64,000 bases of DNA from Bostrychus sinensis (GCA_020698575.1 CM036252.1:5134880-5198879), one strand, 5' to 3'; shown: positions 1 through 11,420, counted from the stretch's first letter. Made by a program: numbers and translations. Notes: generated by a model not told the origin, from the sequence alone.

Positions 1-433
1 GAAACCAACAGCAATATGGTTTACGCTCTCAAAAGTTCTTACAGATGGTAGTTCCGAGGGTCAGGACAGAGCTGGGAAAGACAGCATTCAAACACTGCTG
101 CCCCTTCTTCATGGAATGAGTTACAAAAGGAACTAAACTTGACAGCTCTTATTACTTTGGGAGAATTCAAATCCACTATAAAGGAGCGTGAAACAAATTC
201 TATTGGTAAATGTAATTGTTTTTAGAATCGCACTAATTGTTGTTGTATTTTTGTACTAATCTTTTATTGTAGATTTCTATATCGTGTAATTCATGTTTGT
301 GGATGACTGTTGTTTTGTATTGTATTGTTGTAACCATGTCGCTGCTGCCCTCTTGGCCAGGTCACTCTTGAAAAAGAGGTTTTTAATCTCAATGAGTTTT
401 TTTACCTGGTTAAATAAAGGAAATAATAATAAT
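1..433 (+). mobile_element. 3' end of a non-LTR retrotransposon (LINE), truncated by window edge
   Basis: The first ~220 bases read as the C-terminal tail of a LINE reverse-transcriptase protein. The phrase SSWNELQKELNLTAL followed by a stop near 225 is the kind of tail seen in CR1/L2/Rex-type fish LINEs. One frameshift lies near position 95, where the frame before it and the frame after it each continue the same tail. A 3' UTR follows, ending in CTGGTTAAATAAAGG and a short AATAAT tail near 433. The element lies on the plus strand and abuts the broken Penelope element, so it probably inserted into it. The clade is uncertain. Confidence 0.65.
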
Positions 434-1950
434 GTTCAGCAAGCCTCACTTTCAATTTACGCTTAGTCCTTCCAATGTAGAAACATCCATCATGGGCACT
501 CCAGCCTGTAGATTACATAAGAGGTATTACAGTTAATGAATGATTTGATATCATATTTTCGACCTGTGTTTATATCTTTAAAATGATTTGTATTCACCAG
601 ATTGTCACAGTGCCACACTTAAAGCTTCCAGCTTTTGGCCCGAGCCATGTTTTTTGCTGTAGAGGAATAAGATGACTTTTTACCAGCTTCGCACTGAGAG
701 TAGGAGCTCTTCTGAAACAAATTGTTGGTGTTTCTGGTAGAGCTTCTCTAAGTACGCTGTCACATTTTAGTATATTCCAATTTCTCTTTATGATTTGTTT
801 AATTGCATTGGCTTTATCACTGTATTGTGTGACAAAATGGACTTGATTAGAATCGTACTGTGGTTTCTCTTTATGGACTAACAACTGTTCTCTTTTTAAA
901 CCTTTGGCTTTTTGATATGCTTGTGACACATTGTGATGTTTATAGCTCCTTTCTCTAAATCTTCTGGTCATATCTCTGGCATTTAGTTCAAAATCTTCCT
1001 CTGAGTCACAAATACGTTTTAGCCTCTGGAACTGACCATAAGGTATATCGTTGATTAGCCAGGGCGGGTGAAAACTGTCCGCCCTAAGAAGGGTATTTCG
1101 GTCAGTTGGCTTCCTAAATATAGAAGTATGTAAATCTCCATTATCATCCTTGAAGATATTTATGTCAAGGAAATGTATTTCAGATGGAGAAAATTCTAGG
1201 CTAAGCTTCACATTGCTGCTAGTGTTGTTTAAATAACAGTGGAATTCTTTCAATTCTGCATCAGTGCCGGACCACATTAGGAGAATATCATCTATGTATC
1301 TACCCCACCATATGATCTTATCTTGGTAGGCATTAAGATTAGAATAAATAAATGTTTCTTCCCAAAAGCCCATAAAGAGGTTGGCATAGTTAGGGGCAAA
1401 ACAAGCTCCCATAGCTGTGCCTTTTGTCTGTTTAAAGACTTGATTCTGAAACAAAAACACATTGTTATTCAAAGTCCACTCTGTCAATTTTAAAATGAAG
1501 GCACTGGGGGGAAGCTCTTCTTGAGTTCTTGTATTTAAGTAATGTGACAAGGCAATTAATCCATCTCTGTGATCTATATTTGTATAAAGTGATTCAACAT
1601 CCATAGTTACTAAATATGCTGAACCAATGTTCTTTATTTCACTGATTTTATTCAGTACCTGTGTACTATCTTGAAGGAAAGAGGGAAGGTTCCACACAAA
1701 TGTTCTCAAGAAAAAATCAATGAATTTAGATGCTGGTTCTGTGAGAGACTCGTTACCACTTATAATAGGTCTTCCAGGTGGATTAACCAAGTTCTTATGG
1801 ATCTTTGGTAACATAAAAAAAGAGGGAATACGTGGATTTTGAGATATTAAGAAATTAAATTCATTTATTGTAATCCAGTCCTGTTCTTTGGCGCTATTGA
1901 GCATCTCATGAAGTTCTGATTTCATTCGATCCAATGGATTAGAAGTTAAG
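434..1950 (-). pseudogene. Penelope-like element: reverse transcriptase with broken GIY-YIG endonuclease, 5' truncated
   Basis: A minus-strand open frame of 446 codons (594-1934) is a Penelope-like reverse transcriptase. It shows FMLPKIHK near residue 41, MDVESLYTNI (111-120), KGTAMGACFAPNYAN (171-185), the catalytic YIDD at 213-216, and HFLDI followed later by FRKPTDRNT. These are typical of this family, which copies RNA into chromosome ends or nicked sites. The frame then stops at 'CGTVTIW', but a one-base shift restores a zinc-knuckle-like stretch (CDNLVNTNHF), and a second shift near 490 restores a GIY-YIG segment (CFYIGRTKRKL). Homology ends at about 434, where the LINE tail begins. The N-terminal third of the protein is missing: similarity starts around SNPLDRMK and the leftmost codon is not a true ATG start. 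The element is dead, although the RT core is intact. Confidence 0.85.
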
Positions 1951-2194
1951 AGAGAAGAACTTAAGTGTCCCCAATTCCTCTCTCCTTCTGTTCCTCTCTT
2001 TAACCCTGTTCTAACGTTGTCTCCTCCTCAAAAACAGAGCTGCAGTAGTTTTCTGTTTGAGTAATCCTGTATGCTGAGGCGCTGCCCATCTCCAGAGCTG
2101 AAAGCGCTCGGTCTCATGGCTCTACGTAAACACGTGAAACCAGGAAGTGCTCCTGCACGTTTCTAAAGTCGGACTCATTCTATTTATTTCAGCC

Positions 2195-2937
2195 TTAAAG
2201 TTACACTGTGTAACTTTTCTCCTAAATATGTGGGGCATACTGACTTGTTTTTGTGATTTTTTGAGCGATTATAAGGCCTGAGGCGCGATCTGTTGCTCCG
2301 AGCGGGGCTTCTGTACTGAGAAACCGCCCTCGCAACTTGGCCGGGAGCGCTCCGCTGTTGAGGAAGAGTCACGTGACAGGGAACGACTTGAGGCGCAGTA
2401 TAACCAGGAAGCTACTTTTAGCGTTGTTATTTTCGCCAGTTCGTCAGGGCCGAAGGACACAAGAAGATGAAGACAATGTCGGACGAGGCAAGAAAAAGAA
2501 AACTGTGAAAGGGACCGCACCAGATCACAGACAAGAGTCAACATCGGACAGACTTTTGCTCGCTGGCGTCAGATGAGAGACAGAGAAGGCTGCAAATCAG
2601 ATCACGTTTTTGCTTCTTTATTGTTGGGCAGGTAAATTAGCCTCTTTATTTTTTCTTTAGAATGTGCTTTTTCATACAGTTATTAGTTGTTTTTACTGCG
2701 ACCATTGCGCGATATTTGTTGATAAGCTAACGCTAGCGCTAACTCTATAGAAGATCCAGTCCAAACTTCCAAAGGTAGCAGCAGGTCAACTAAAGTTGAA
2801 ACAATGATGGAAATAGACGCACGCTCGCACAGTTTCAGAAGGAGGAGGGGCCCTAGTGTTTACGTTTTGTGATGGTGCAGTGGCACCTGTGGCCTCTAGA
2901 GGCGCAAGACCAGGAATCTTACACAGTGTAACTTTAA
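2195..2937. mobile_element. TTAA-flanked non-autonomous DNA transposon (copy with captured exon)
   Basis: The segment is bounded by TTAA on both sides (2195-2198 and 2934-2937). Perfect inverted ends start AGTTACACTGTGTAA at the left and are mirrored at the right (TTACACAGTGTAACT). TTAA target duplications are made by piggyBac and Kolobok transposons; the ends do not begin with CCC, so Kolobok-like is equally possible. There is no transposase. Inside is a short coding-like segment with a splice donor (2476-2631). The terminal sequence is also nearly self-palindromic (AAAGTTACACTGTGTAACTTT region). Confidence 0.75.
2476..2631 (+). pseudogene. Captured coding-exon fragment inside TTAA element, ending in a splice donor
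   Basis: From an ATG at 2476 the sequence reads MSDEARKRKL. After one frameshift it continues as TRVNIGQTFARWRQMRDREG and on to FASLLLGR, followed immediately by a consensus donor (CAG|GTAAAT, GT at 2632-2633). The pattern IG..F.RWR.L..--G.+.D..-A..LL.R is one I recognise from many fish predicted proteins of unknown role that travel with repeats. A homologous segment lies in the second TTAA element at 38392-38590. It may be the first exon of a transposon protein or a host exon picked up by the element; function unknown. Confidence 0.5.
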
Positions 2938-3600
2938 ACCTCAGTCACTACGACGCAGTCAGCTCAAAAATCTATCTGTTAGCATCATGTCGCTAATAGC
3001 TGTGCTAAATGGCCATTTATTCTGCTCTAAGTTTTCTACAGACACATTTTTTTATTATTATTTATTATTTTAAGTTATAAAACCTGAAATACTAATGCAA
3101 AGGAGTCCAGCACTGTTTCAGAAAGACTGAGGAAAAACGTTTAAAGGATAAAGCAGAATATGAGCCCAAGGACACTACGGCAGGAAGCTGTTAGCATGGA
3201 TCAATAGAATACAAAAGAGTAGAAAGAGCTGTGCGTCAGAGAGATGTTTACTGAACGGCTGAGTGAGGGCATGTGTGTTTTTTCGTGTTTACAGCACGTT
3301 CAGACAAATCCTGCCGCCGTGCCGTTGTGCCTCGCTCCGGCTGCCGTTAACGAGCCATCAGTGACGCGAGAGAAAGGCGCCGGGCCGTGTCCCATTTCCA
3401 TTCGCCGCGTCTGTTTGTGTGCTCACTGAAGGATGGCGGCTCTCTGCTATCATTACCCACAATGCATTGTAATTGAAAAATGATGAATAGACTCAGAGTT
3501 ACACAAAATCAGAGTCTGGTTCTGAACAGAAGGAGCAGGCTCAGGTTCAGTTCAAGAACCTGCTCAGAGACTGTTTAGGTTTACATTTATCTTAATGGAC
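2938..3600. other. No gene recognised
   Basis: Mixed-composition sequence with a poly(T)/ATT stretch near 3050-3075. A short CpG-containing segment around 3300-3420 has an open frame of about 60 codons with no recognisable motif. I see no RNA gene or transposon end. Confidence 0.4.
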
Positions 3601-3760
3601 TAAAACACTGCAAAATATCAATATTGGCATTAGTTAAAATGATTTTTAGGTGATTTTTTACAAGATCTGAGAGCAAAAGAATCTGCCAATGGGATAAGAA
3701 AATTCCACACACTGACAGATATTTTGCTTGAAATAAGTAAAAATGGCTTGAAGCAAAACA
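3600..3760. mobile_element. Fragment of an AT-rich foldback/MITE family
   Basis: The text CACTGCAAAATATCAATATTGG followed by TGGGATAAGAAAAT and TTGCTTGAAATAAGTAAAAA matches the style of the foldback at 36905-37310 (same CTTGAAATAAGTAAA and GGGATAAGAAA strings). Only one arm is visible before the 11-bp array starts. Confidence 0.4.
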
Positions 3761-6719
3761 CTAAACCAGGTCTAAACCAAGACTAAACCAGGACTAAACC
3801 AGGACTAAACCAGGTCTAAACCAGGACTAAACCAGGTCTAAACCAAGACTAAACCAGGACTAAACCAGGACTAAACCAAGACTAAACCAGGTCTAAACCG
3901 GGTCTAAACCGGGACTAAACCAGGACTAAACCAAGACTAAACCAGGTCTAAACCAGGACTAAACCAGGTCTAAACCAAGACTAAACCAGGACTAAACCAG
4001 GACTAAACCAAGACTAAACCAGGTCTAAACCAGGACTAAACCAGGACTAAACCGGGACTAAACCGTGTCTAAACTGTGTCTAAACCGGGTCTAAACCGGG
4101 ACTAAACCAGGACTAAACCAAGACTAAACCAGGTCTAAACCAGGACTAAACCAGGTCTAAACCAAGACTAAACCAGGTCTAAACCAAGACTAAACCAGGA
4201 CTAAACCAGGACTAAACCAAGACTAAACCAGGTCTAAACCGGGTCTAAACCGGGACTAAACCAGGACTAAACCAAGACTAAACCAGGTCTAAACCAGGAC
4301 TAAACCAGGTCTAAACCAAGACTAAACCAGGACTAAACCAGGACTAAACCAAGACTAAACCAGGTCTAAACCAGGACTAAACCAGGACTAAACCGGGACT
4401 AAACCGTGTCTAAACTGTGTCTAAACCGGGTCTAAACCGGGACTAAACCAGGACTAAACCAAGACTAAACCAGGTCTAAACCAGGACTAAACCAAGACTA
4501 AACCAGGTCTAAACCAAGACTAAACCAGGACTAAACCGGGACTAAACCGTGTCTAAACTGTGTCTAAACCGGGTCTAAACCGGGACTAAACCAGGACTAA
4601 ACCAAGACTAAACCAGGTCTAAACCAAGACTAAACCAGGTCTAAACCGGGATTAAACCAGGTCTAAACCAGGACTAAACCAAGACTAAACCAGGTCTAAA
4701 CCAAGACTAAACCAGGACTAAACCGGGACTAAACCGTGTCTAAACTGTGTCTAAACCGGGTCTAAACCGGGACTAAACCAGGACTAAACCAAGACTAAAC
4801 CAGGTCTAAACCAAGACTAAACCAGGTCTAAACCGGGATTAAACCAGGTCTAAACCAGGACTAAACCGGGTCTAAACCGGGACTAAACCGGGACTAAACC
4901 AGGACTAAACCAGGTCTAAACCGGGACTAAACCGAGACTAAACCGTGTCTAAACCAGGACTAAACCGGGTCTAAACCGGGACTAAACCATGTCTAAACTG
5001 TGTCTAAACCGGGTCTAAACCGGGACTAAACCAGGATTAAACCAGGACTAAACCAAGACTAAACCAGGTCTAAACCAAGACTAAACCAGGTCTAAACCGG
5101 GATTAAACCAGGTCTAAACCAGGACTAAACCGGGTCTAAACCGGGACTAAACCGGGACTAAACCAGGACTAAACCAGGTCTAAACCGGGACTAAACCGGG
5201 ACTAAACCGTGTCTAAACCAGGACTAAACCGGGTCTAAACCGGGACTAAACCATGTCTAAACTGTGTCTAAACCGGGTCTAAACCGGGACTAAACCGGGA
5301 TTAAACCAGGACTAAACCAAGACTAAACCAGGTCTAAACCAATACTAAACCAGGTCTAAACCAGGACTAAACCAGGTCTAAACCAGGACTAAACCAGGAC
5401 TAAACCGGGATTAAACCAGGTCTAAACCGGGACTAAACCGGGACTACACCGTGTCTAAACCAGGACTAAACCGGGTCTAAACTGGGACTAAACCGGGACT
5501 AAACCAGGTCTAAACCGGGACTACACCGTGTCTAAACCAGGACTAAACCGGGTCTAAACCGGGACTAAACCGGGACTAAACCAGGACTAAACCAGGTCTA
5601 ACCCCGGTCTAACCCAGGTCTAAACCAGGTCTAAACCAGGTCTAAACCAGGACTAAACCAGGTCTAAACCAGGTCTAAACCAGGACTAAACCAGGACTAA
5701 ACCAGGTCTAAACCAGGACTAAACCAGGACTAAACCGGGATTAAACCAGGTCTAAACCAGGACTAAACCGGGTCTAAACCGGGACTAAACCGGGACTAAA
5801 CCAGGTCTAAACCGGGACTAAACCGGGACTACACCGTGTCTAAACCAGGACTAAACCGGGTCTAAACCAGGACTAAACCAGGTCTAACCCAGGTCTAACC
5901 CAGGTCTAAACCAGGTCTAAACCAGGTCTAAACCAGGACTAAACCAGGTCTAAACCAGGACTAAACCAGGACTAAACCAGGACTAAACCAGGACTAAACC
6001 GGGATTAAACCAGGTCTAAACCAGGACTAAACCGGGTCTAAACCGGGACTAAACCGGGACTAAACCAGGTCTAAACCGGGACTAAACCGGGACTACACCG
6101 TGTCTAAACCAGGACTAAACCAGGTCTAACCCAGGTCTAACCCAGGTCTAACCCAGGTCTAAACCAGGTCTAAACCAGGTCTAAACCGGGTCTAAACCGG
6201 GACTAAACCGGAACTAAACCAGGACTAAACCAGGTCTAACCCAGGTCTAACCCAGGTCTAAACCAGGTCTAAACCAGGTCTAAACCAGGACTAAACCAGG
6301 TCTAACCCAGGTCTAACCCAGGTCTAACCCAGGTCTAAACCAGGACTAAACCAGGACTAAACCAGGTCTAAACCAGGACTACACCAGGACTACACCAGGA
6401 CTACACCAGGACTACACCAGGACTAAACCAGGACTAAACCAGGACTAAACCAGGACTAAACCAGGTCTAACCCAGGTCTAACCCAGGGCTACACCAGGAC
6501 TAAACCAGGACTAAACCAGGACTAAACCAGGACTAAACCAGGACTAAACCAGGACTAAACCAGGTCTTACCCAGGTCTAACCCAGGGCTACACCAGGACT
6601 AAACCAGGTCTAAACCTGGTCTAAAACAGGACTAAACCAGGTCTGAACCAGGACTAAAACAGGACTAAACCAGGTCTGAACCAGGACTAAACCAGGACTA
6701 AACCAGGACTAAACCAGGT
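3761..6719. repeat. 11-bp satellite array, unit CTAAACCAGGA / CTAAACCAGGT (~2.96 kb)
   Basis: About 270 head-to-tail copies of an 11-base unit alternate between GACTAAACCAG and GTCTAAACCAG. Variants include CCAAG, CCGGG, CCGTG, CTGTG and CCCAG. Higher-order blocks are visible: the series ending in 'CCGTGTCTAAACTGTGTC' recurs near 4065, 4405, 4550, 4735 and 4990. The right part (5600-6719) is more homogeneous and adds ACACCAGG variants. There is no coding potential because all frames meet TAA. Confidence 0.95.
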
Positions 6720-7089
6720 ATATCTAGAAGCACTTGGAGAGCGCAGACCTCTGCCGAGCCTTGCAGTCTCTCACCTGAGAAAAACCTCTAAAGGCCTGGA
6801 TCTAGCTCAGTAAATATTAAAGATCCATTAAATCTGTGAACAAACTACTGACAGAAAAACCTCACCTTTCATGTGGCGTTATTTGCCGTCTGTAGCTACA
6901 TTTGTTGCTTTGTAATTTCCCATTTCATATGTTCTCCTTATATTTAGAACCTTCTGGATCACCAGAACCAGAATATGAACATGATCCTGGTCCAACTGTG
7001 TCAGATTCTAACATCTACCATGAAGTCATCTGTAATTATTTACCAATGATTCTGGGCAGTGTTTGTTGAGTTAGACGCTCGAACGACAA

Positions 7090-7260
7090 AATCAGCCCTA
7101 TCTCCCAATAGTAAAGAATCCTTTAAAACATTCCTGGATCCAAAATGTAATCACTTGTTCCTTATTCCATTTCTGACATTTCCTGAAAATTTCATCAAAA
7201 TCCGTCCATAACTGTTTGAGTTATGTTGCTAACAAACAAACAAAAGCTGCCAAAAATATA
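7090..7260 (+). repeat. Common fish interspersed repeat fragment with (CAAA) tail
   Basis: The text AATCCTTTAAAACATTCCTGG, then ACATTTCCTGAAAATTTCATC, CCGTCCATAACTGTTTGAG and GTTGCTAACAAACAAACAAA, is a dispersed fish repeat tail I recognise as LINE-like. No open frame remains. The flanking 6720-7090 and 7261-8035 show no gene beyond isolated AAACCAGG motifs. Confidence 0.5.
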
Positions 7261-8037
7261 ATGGCTAAACAGGCGCTAAACCAGGACTAAACGAGGACAA
7301 GAAACAAACTAATCCAGTTCAAAACCAGGACTAAACCAGGAAGAAAACTGGCGCTAAATCAAACTAAACCAGTGCTTAAATTGCAGAAAACTTCTGAGTA
7401 GAGCCAGGAGAAGCCCTGGTGAGACCTCTCCCACAGTTTGAGACCCACTTTCTCTAACCCTAAAATCCCAGAAAACTGAACGCCACAGACCTGAGCTGGT
7501 TTGTGTTGTGTTTGTGTGAAGTCTGGTTTTTGTGTATTTAGGTCACGGAGCTGCTGAGTCTCAGGACTTAACGGCGAGGAAACAGAGTCTGGAGTCACAA
7601 AGGCAGAAAATAAACCTGAGATCAGACCAGGAATAGTTTAAATGTGAGATATAAGGGCTTTGGGGCTCAATATGTAGAGCATTTACACCTGAACTAGAAA
7701 AACTACAATCATAATTTAACAATAACACGCAAATACAATAGAAATACAATAGAAACCAGGTCAAAACCAGGTCTAAGAGGTTCATTTTGTCTTCATGTTT
7801 CTCCGATTTTTGCATGGTATTTCGTAGATCACCTTGCATTTGTCCTGTTTGATTTTGTTTTTTGGATGTGTAACCGTTGTCTCAGTGCGGTGAACAGTTT
7901 TGGACTGGGACAATGCAAAAATAGTTTAACAAAAATCAAACAAATACAAACGCTGGAATCAGGAAGCGGGGCACACCATGACCCGGGACGAGGGAGCATT
8001 CTCACACACCTGGGATTCTCCACAGACCAGCACCAGG
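7261..8037. other. No gene recognised
   Basis: Unique-looking sequence with scattered single copies of the 11-bp motif near 7270-7350 and 7750. A string CCACAGTTTGAGACCCACTTTC at 7430-7452 resembles a decayed hAT end. Short open frames show no motif. Confidence 0.35.
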
Positions 8038-8478
8038 CAGGGGGCGTGGCCAGTCTGACGGGTCTGTCAGGGGGCGTGGCCAGTCTGATAGGTCTGTCAG
8101 GGGGCGTGGCCAGTCTGACAGGTCTGTCAGGGGGCGTGGCCAGTCTGACAGGTCTGTCAGGGGGCGTGGCCAGTCTGATAGATCTGTCAGGGGGCGTGGC
8201 CAGTCTGACGGGTCTGTCAGGGGGCGTGGCTAGTCTGACGGGTCTGTCAGGGGGCGTGGCCAGTCTGACGGGTCTGTCAGGGGGCGTGGCCAGTCTGACA
8301 GGTCTGTCAGGGGGCGTGGCCAGTCTGATAGGTCTGTCAGGGGGCGTGGCCAGTCTGACAGGTCTGTCAGGGGGCGTGGCCAGTCTGATAGATCTGTCAG
8401 GGGGCGTGGCCAGTCTGACGGGTCTGTCAGGGGGCGTGGCTAGTCTGACGGGTCTGTCAAGGGGCGTGGCCAGTCTGA
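8038..8478. repeat. 30-bp GC-rich minisatellite, ~14.5 copies
   Basis: The unit is TCAGGGGGCGTGGCCAGTC plus TGACAGGTCTG, repeated with exact 30-base spacing. Variants alternate GACGGG, GATAGG, GACAGG and GATAGA. As the period is a multiple of three, one frame stays open and reads SGGVASLTGL over and over; this is a repeat artefact, not a gene. A five- to six-unit higher-order pattern (…GATAGATC, GACGGGTC, GCTAGTC…) occurs twice, at about 8170-8260 and 8380-8460. Confidence 0.95.
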
Positions 8479-8543
8479 AACATGTTAAAGTAAAAACAAC
8501 ATCTTCTAAAATTGTTTATCTGAGTTAAATGAACAGAATAGCA

Positions 8544-8895
8544 ATAAACCAGGACCAAACCAGGTCTAAACCAGGTCTAAACCAGGACCAAACCAGGTCT
8601 AAACCAGGTCTAAACCAGGACCAAATCAGGTCTAAACTAAGACCAAACCAGGTCTAAACCAGGACCAAACCAGGTCTAAACTAAGACCAAACCAGGTCTA
8701 AACCAGGACCAAACCAGGTCTAAACCAGGACCAAACCAGGTCTAAACCAGGACCAAACCAGGTCTAAACCAGGACCAAACCAGGTCTAAACTAAGACCAA
8801 ACCAGGTCTAAACCAGGACCAAACCAGGTCTAAACTAAGACCAAACCAGGTCTAAACCAGGACCAAACCAGGTCTAAACTAGGACTAAACCAGGA
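8544..8895. repeat. 11-bp motif array (CCAAACCAGGT / CTAAACCAGGA)
   Basis: A short array of the same 11-base family as at 3761-6719, with CCAAACCAGG alternating with TCTAAACCAGG and CTAAGA variants, about 32 units. Confidence 0.9.
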
Positions 8896-9925
8896 AAATA
8901 CAACAGAAATATAAAGTGCAGAAGTTGATGGTGACAGAGCTTTAGTATGGAAAGTGCCCTAAACAACTGTTGTCCATGTGAGTAGGCAGATGAGAGACGC
9001 AGATTAGTGAAAAGGCAATATAAATACTTCAATAAAGTAGACTTTCCGCGGAGGTTTACAAGTCTAAAATTATAAATCAAAATTTAAGGCCTTAAAAAGT
9101 GGCAAATTTGCTGAGATATGGAGAATTAGGATTTATATTTGTTTAACCTCATTCAAGCTAGCGGCGACCAGATTCAGAAAGAAACTCCACAAAAACATAA
9201 TTTGCACAGTTATTATTTTGTCAATACAGGCATGTTATACATCGTTAGAAAGCTTCTGTTCTGTACAAAATGGAAATTAAGTTAACTTTATGCTTAAAAT
9301 AGGACATATGTGTAATTAATGACAATTCCTCAGTGCCCAAACTGAAAAAACAGACTTTTTACCTTTGAACACTGGTTCTGTCCAAAACCTGTCCAATCCA
9401 GGATTAGTAACGCTCAATCAGTTCGTATAAATCCACAAGTAAATATCGAGATGTATTTCCATCAAAGTATTCCATGTTGTGAAAATAATCCTGTAATCTC
9501 CATATCCTCACACAGAAAAGAACAAATACCAAGCTGTCCTGAACATTGCATTTTCTATTTCTCTCCCATTTGCTAAATGTCTGTGAAAACGTGTTTCCCC
9601 TGCTAATAAACCTGAGCAGACAGAACTGACCTCAGATCAGTTTTTACTTTATTTGACGATTACAGCAGGAGCGATCTTTTATGTGACTTTTTACTTCAAA
9701 AGACAGCTGGTAGATGCTATCACAGATGCCATGTTTTTCTTCATATGTTTTTTTATAAAAACATTACAAAAAACACTGATTATTGACTAAAAGTTGTTTT
9801 AAAGTAATATTTTAAAACAAGTATACAACTGTCATTTCAAATGTTTTTTATGTACTTAATATTTTCATTGACTTTTTATATTTTTGTATTTTATTTGTTT
9901 TTATGAACCAAAAACATGTGTCTGA
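8896..9925. other. No gene recognised, AT-rich
   Basis: AT-rich sequence without recognisable coding or RNA features. The right part probably belongs to the decayed hAT-type repeat whose end lies at 10084. Confidence 0.35.
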
Positions 9926-9976
<51 letters not shown>

Positions 9977-9996
9977 TAATAATAATAATAAATTCA
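9926..9996. repeat. (TAA)n microsatellite
   Basis: About 22 TAA triplets, with an AAAA interruption near 9970. Confidence 0.95.
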
Positions 9997-10084
9997 AATT
10001 GAAATATAGACAGCCTCTGGGGGCCCCCCTGTAGTACCTTCGCAGACTCCCAGGGGGCCCCGGACCCCACTTTGGGAACCACTG
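9997..10084 (-). mobile_element. Terminal part of a hAT-type repeat
   Basis: The segment ends in GGACCCCACTTTGGGAACCACTG, the mirror image of the widespread hAT terminal sequence CAGTGGTTCCCAAA. The preceding CTGGGGGCCCCCCTGTAGTA is shared in form with 21300-21379. The opposite end was not identified with confidence. Confidence 0.5.
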
Positions 10085-10097
10085 ATCTAGGTGATTA

Positions 10098-10835
10098 AGC
10101 CAGGTCTAAACCTGGCCTGAACATGGTCTAAACTAGGTCTAAACTAGGTCTAAACTAGGTCTAAACCAGGTCTAAACCAGGTCTAAACCAGGTCTAAACC
10201 AGGTCTGAACCAGGACTAAACCAGGTCTAAACCAGTTCTAAACCAGGTCTAAACCAGGACTAAACCAGGTCTAAACCAGGTCTGAACCAGGACTAAACCA
10301 GGTCTAAACCAGTTCTAAACCAGGACTAAACCAGGTCTTAACAATGACCTAACAGGGACTAAACCAGAACTAAACAATAACAAAACCAGGACTGAACCGG
10401 GTCTAACCCAGGAATAAACAAGGACTAAACCAGGACTAAACCAGGTCTAAACCAGGGCTAAACCAGGTCTAAACCAGGACTAAACCAGGTCTAAACCAGG
10501 ACTAAACCAGGTCTAAACCAGGTCTAAACCAGGACTAAACCAGGTCTAAACCAGGACTAAACCAGGACTAAACCAGGGCTAAACCAGGACTAAACCAGGT
10601 CTAAACCAGGTCTAAACCAGGACTAAACCAGGTCTAAACCAGTTCTAAACCAGGACTAAACCAGGTCTAAACCAGGTCTAAACCAGTTCTAAACCAGGTC
10701 TAAACCAGGTCTAAACCAGGTCTAAACCAGGACTAAACCAGAACTAAACAATAACAAAACCAGGACTGAACCAGGTCTAACCCAGGAATAAACAAGGACT
10801 AAACCAAAACTAAACCAGGATGAAACAAAGATGAA
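10098..10835. repeat. 11-bp motif array, third block
   Basis: The same AAACCAGG(A/T)CT family, about 60 units, interrupted by AACAATAACAAAACC and similar variants near 10370 and 10745 that recur as a higher-order unit of roughly 370 bases. Confidence 0.9.
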
Positions 10836-10839
10836 ATAT

Positions 10840-11420
10840 GGGGTAAGAAATCTGTCAATAAAGTCGTGTGTTTATCCATAGTTGTGCATAAAATACATTT
10901 TGTAAATTATTGTACAAGAGAATACGATTTAAAAAATTACAACATTATATATTTGCAAATAGCGAGCTACATAACAAAGCTCTTACCTTCATAATCCACG
11001 TATCCTTCAGTGGAGAACTGATATCCTTTAGCAAGGTTGGAACGTTTTGTCGGTGAATGTTCTTCTGAAGATCACCGTACGTTGTGTAAAGTTTTCAGAC
11101 GGCAGTTTTAAAAGCGACTGAGCGAAGAGCAGCAGTGCTAGTTTGAGTAATCCATGACTCTTTGCTCGATGCCTGGGAGGATTTTTGACAGTTCCATCAT
11201 GGCTGAAGTTAGTATTCTCAAGAGAGCAATAACAAGCATAAAATTATAAGTTGTATTTATAAAAAAAACAAAAAACAAAAAACACACAAACGCAAAAACT
11301 GTATTTTGTTTTTGCAAATATATAATGTTGTAATTTTTGGAATTGTATTCTCTTGTACAATAATTTACAAAATGTATTTTATGTACAAATATAGACAAAT
11401 ATATAGGCATTTCACTTTTA
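10840..11420. mobile_element. Foldback element with ~75-bp inverted repeats
   Basis: The stretch 10888-10963 (starting CATAAAATACATTTTGTAAA) is repeated in reverse complement at about 11308-11383 with only a few mismatches. The 340-base interior contains, on the minus strand, an open stretch beginning ATGATGGAACTGTC and, further on, a donor-like GAAG|GTAAGA at about 10982-10990, so it may carry a captured exon. No target duplication was identified. Confidence 0.6.

Noticed and set aside
3761..6719. Telomere-like repeat (CTAAACC resembles CCCTAAA)
   Set aside because: The unit is 11 bases with CCAGG and variable positions, and it occurs internally in both orientations; vertebrate telomeres are TTAGGG hexamers.
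7866..8528. 220-codon frame with SGGVASLTGL repeats
   Set aside because: The period of 30 is divisible by three, so the minisatellite stays open by chance; the flanks have no coding features.
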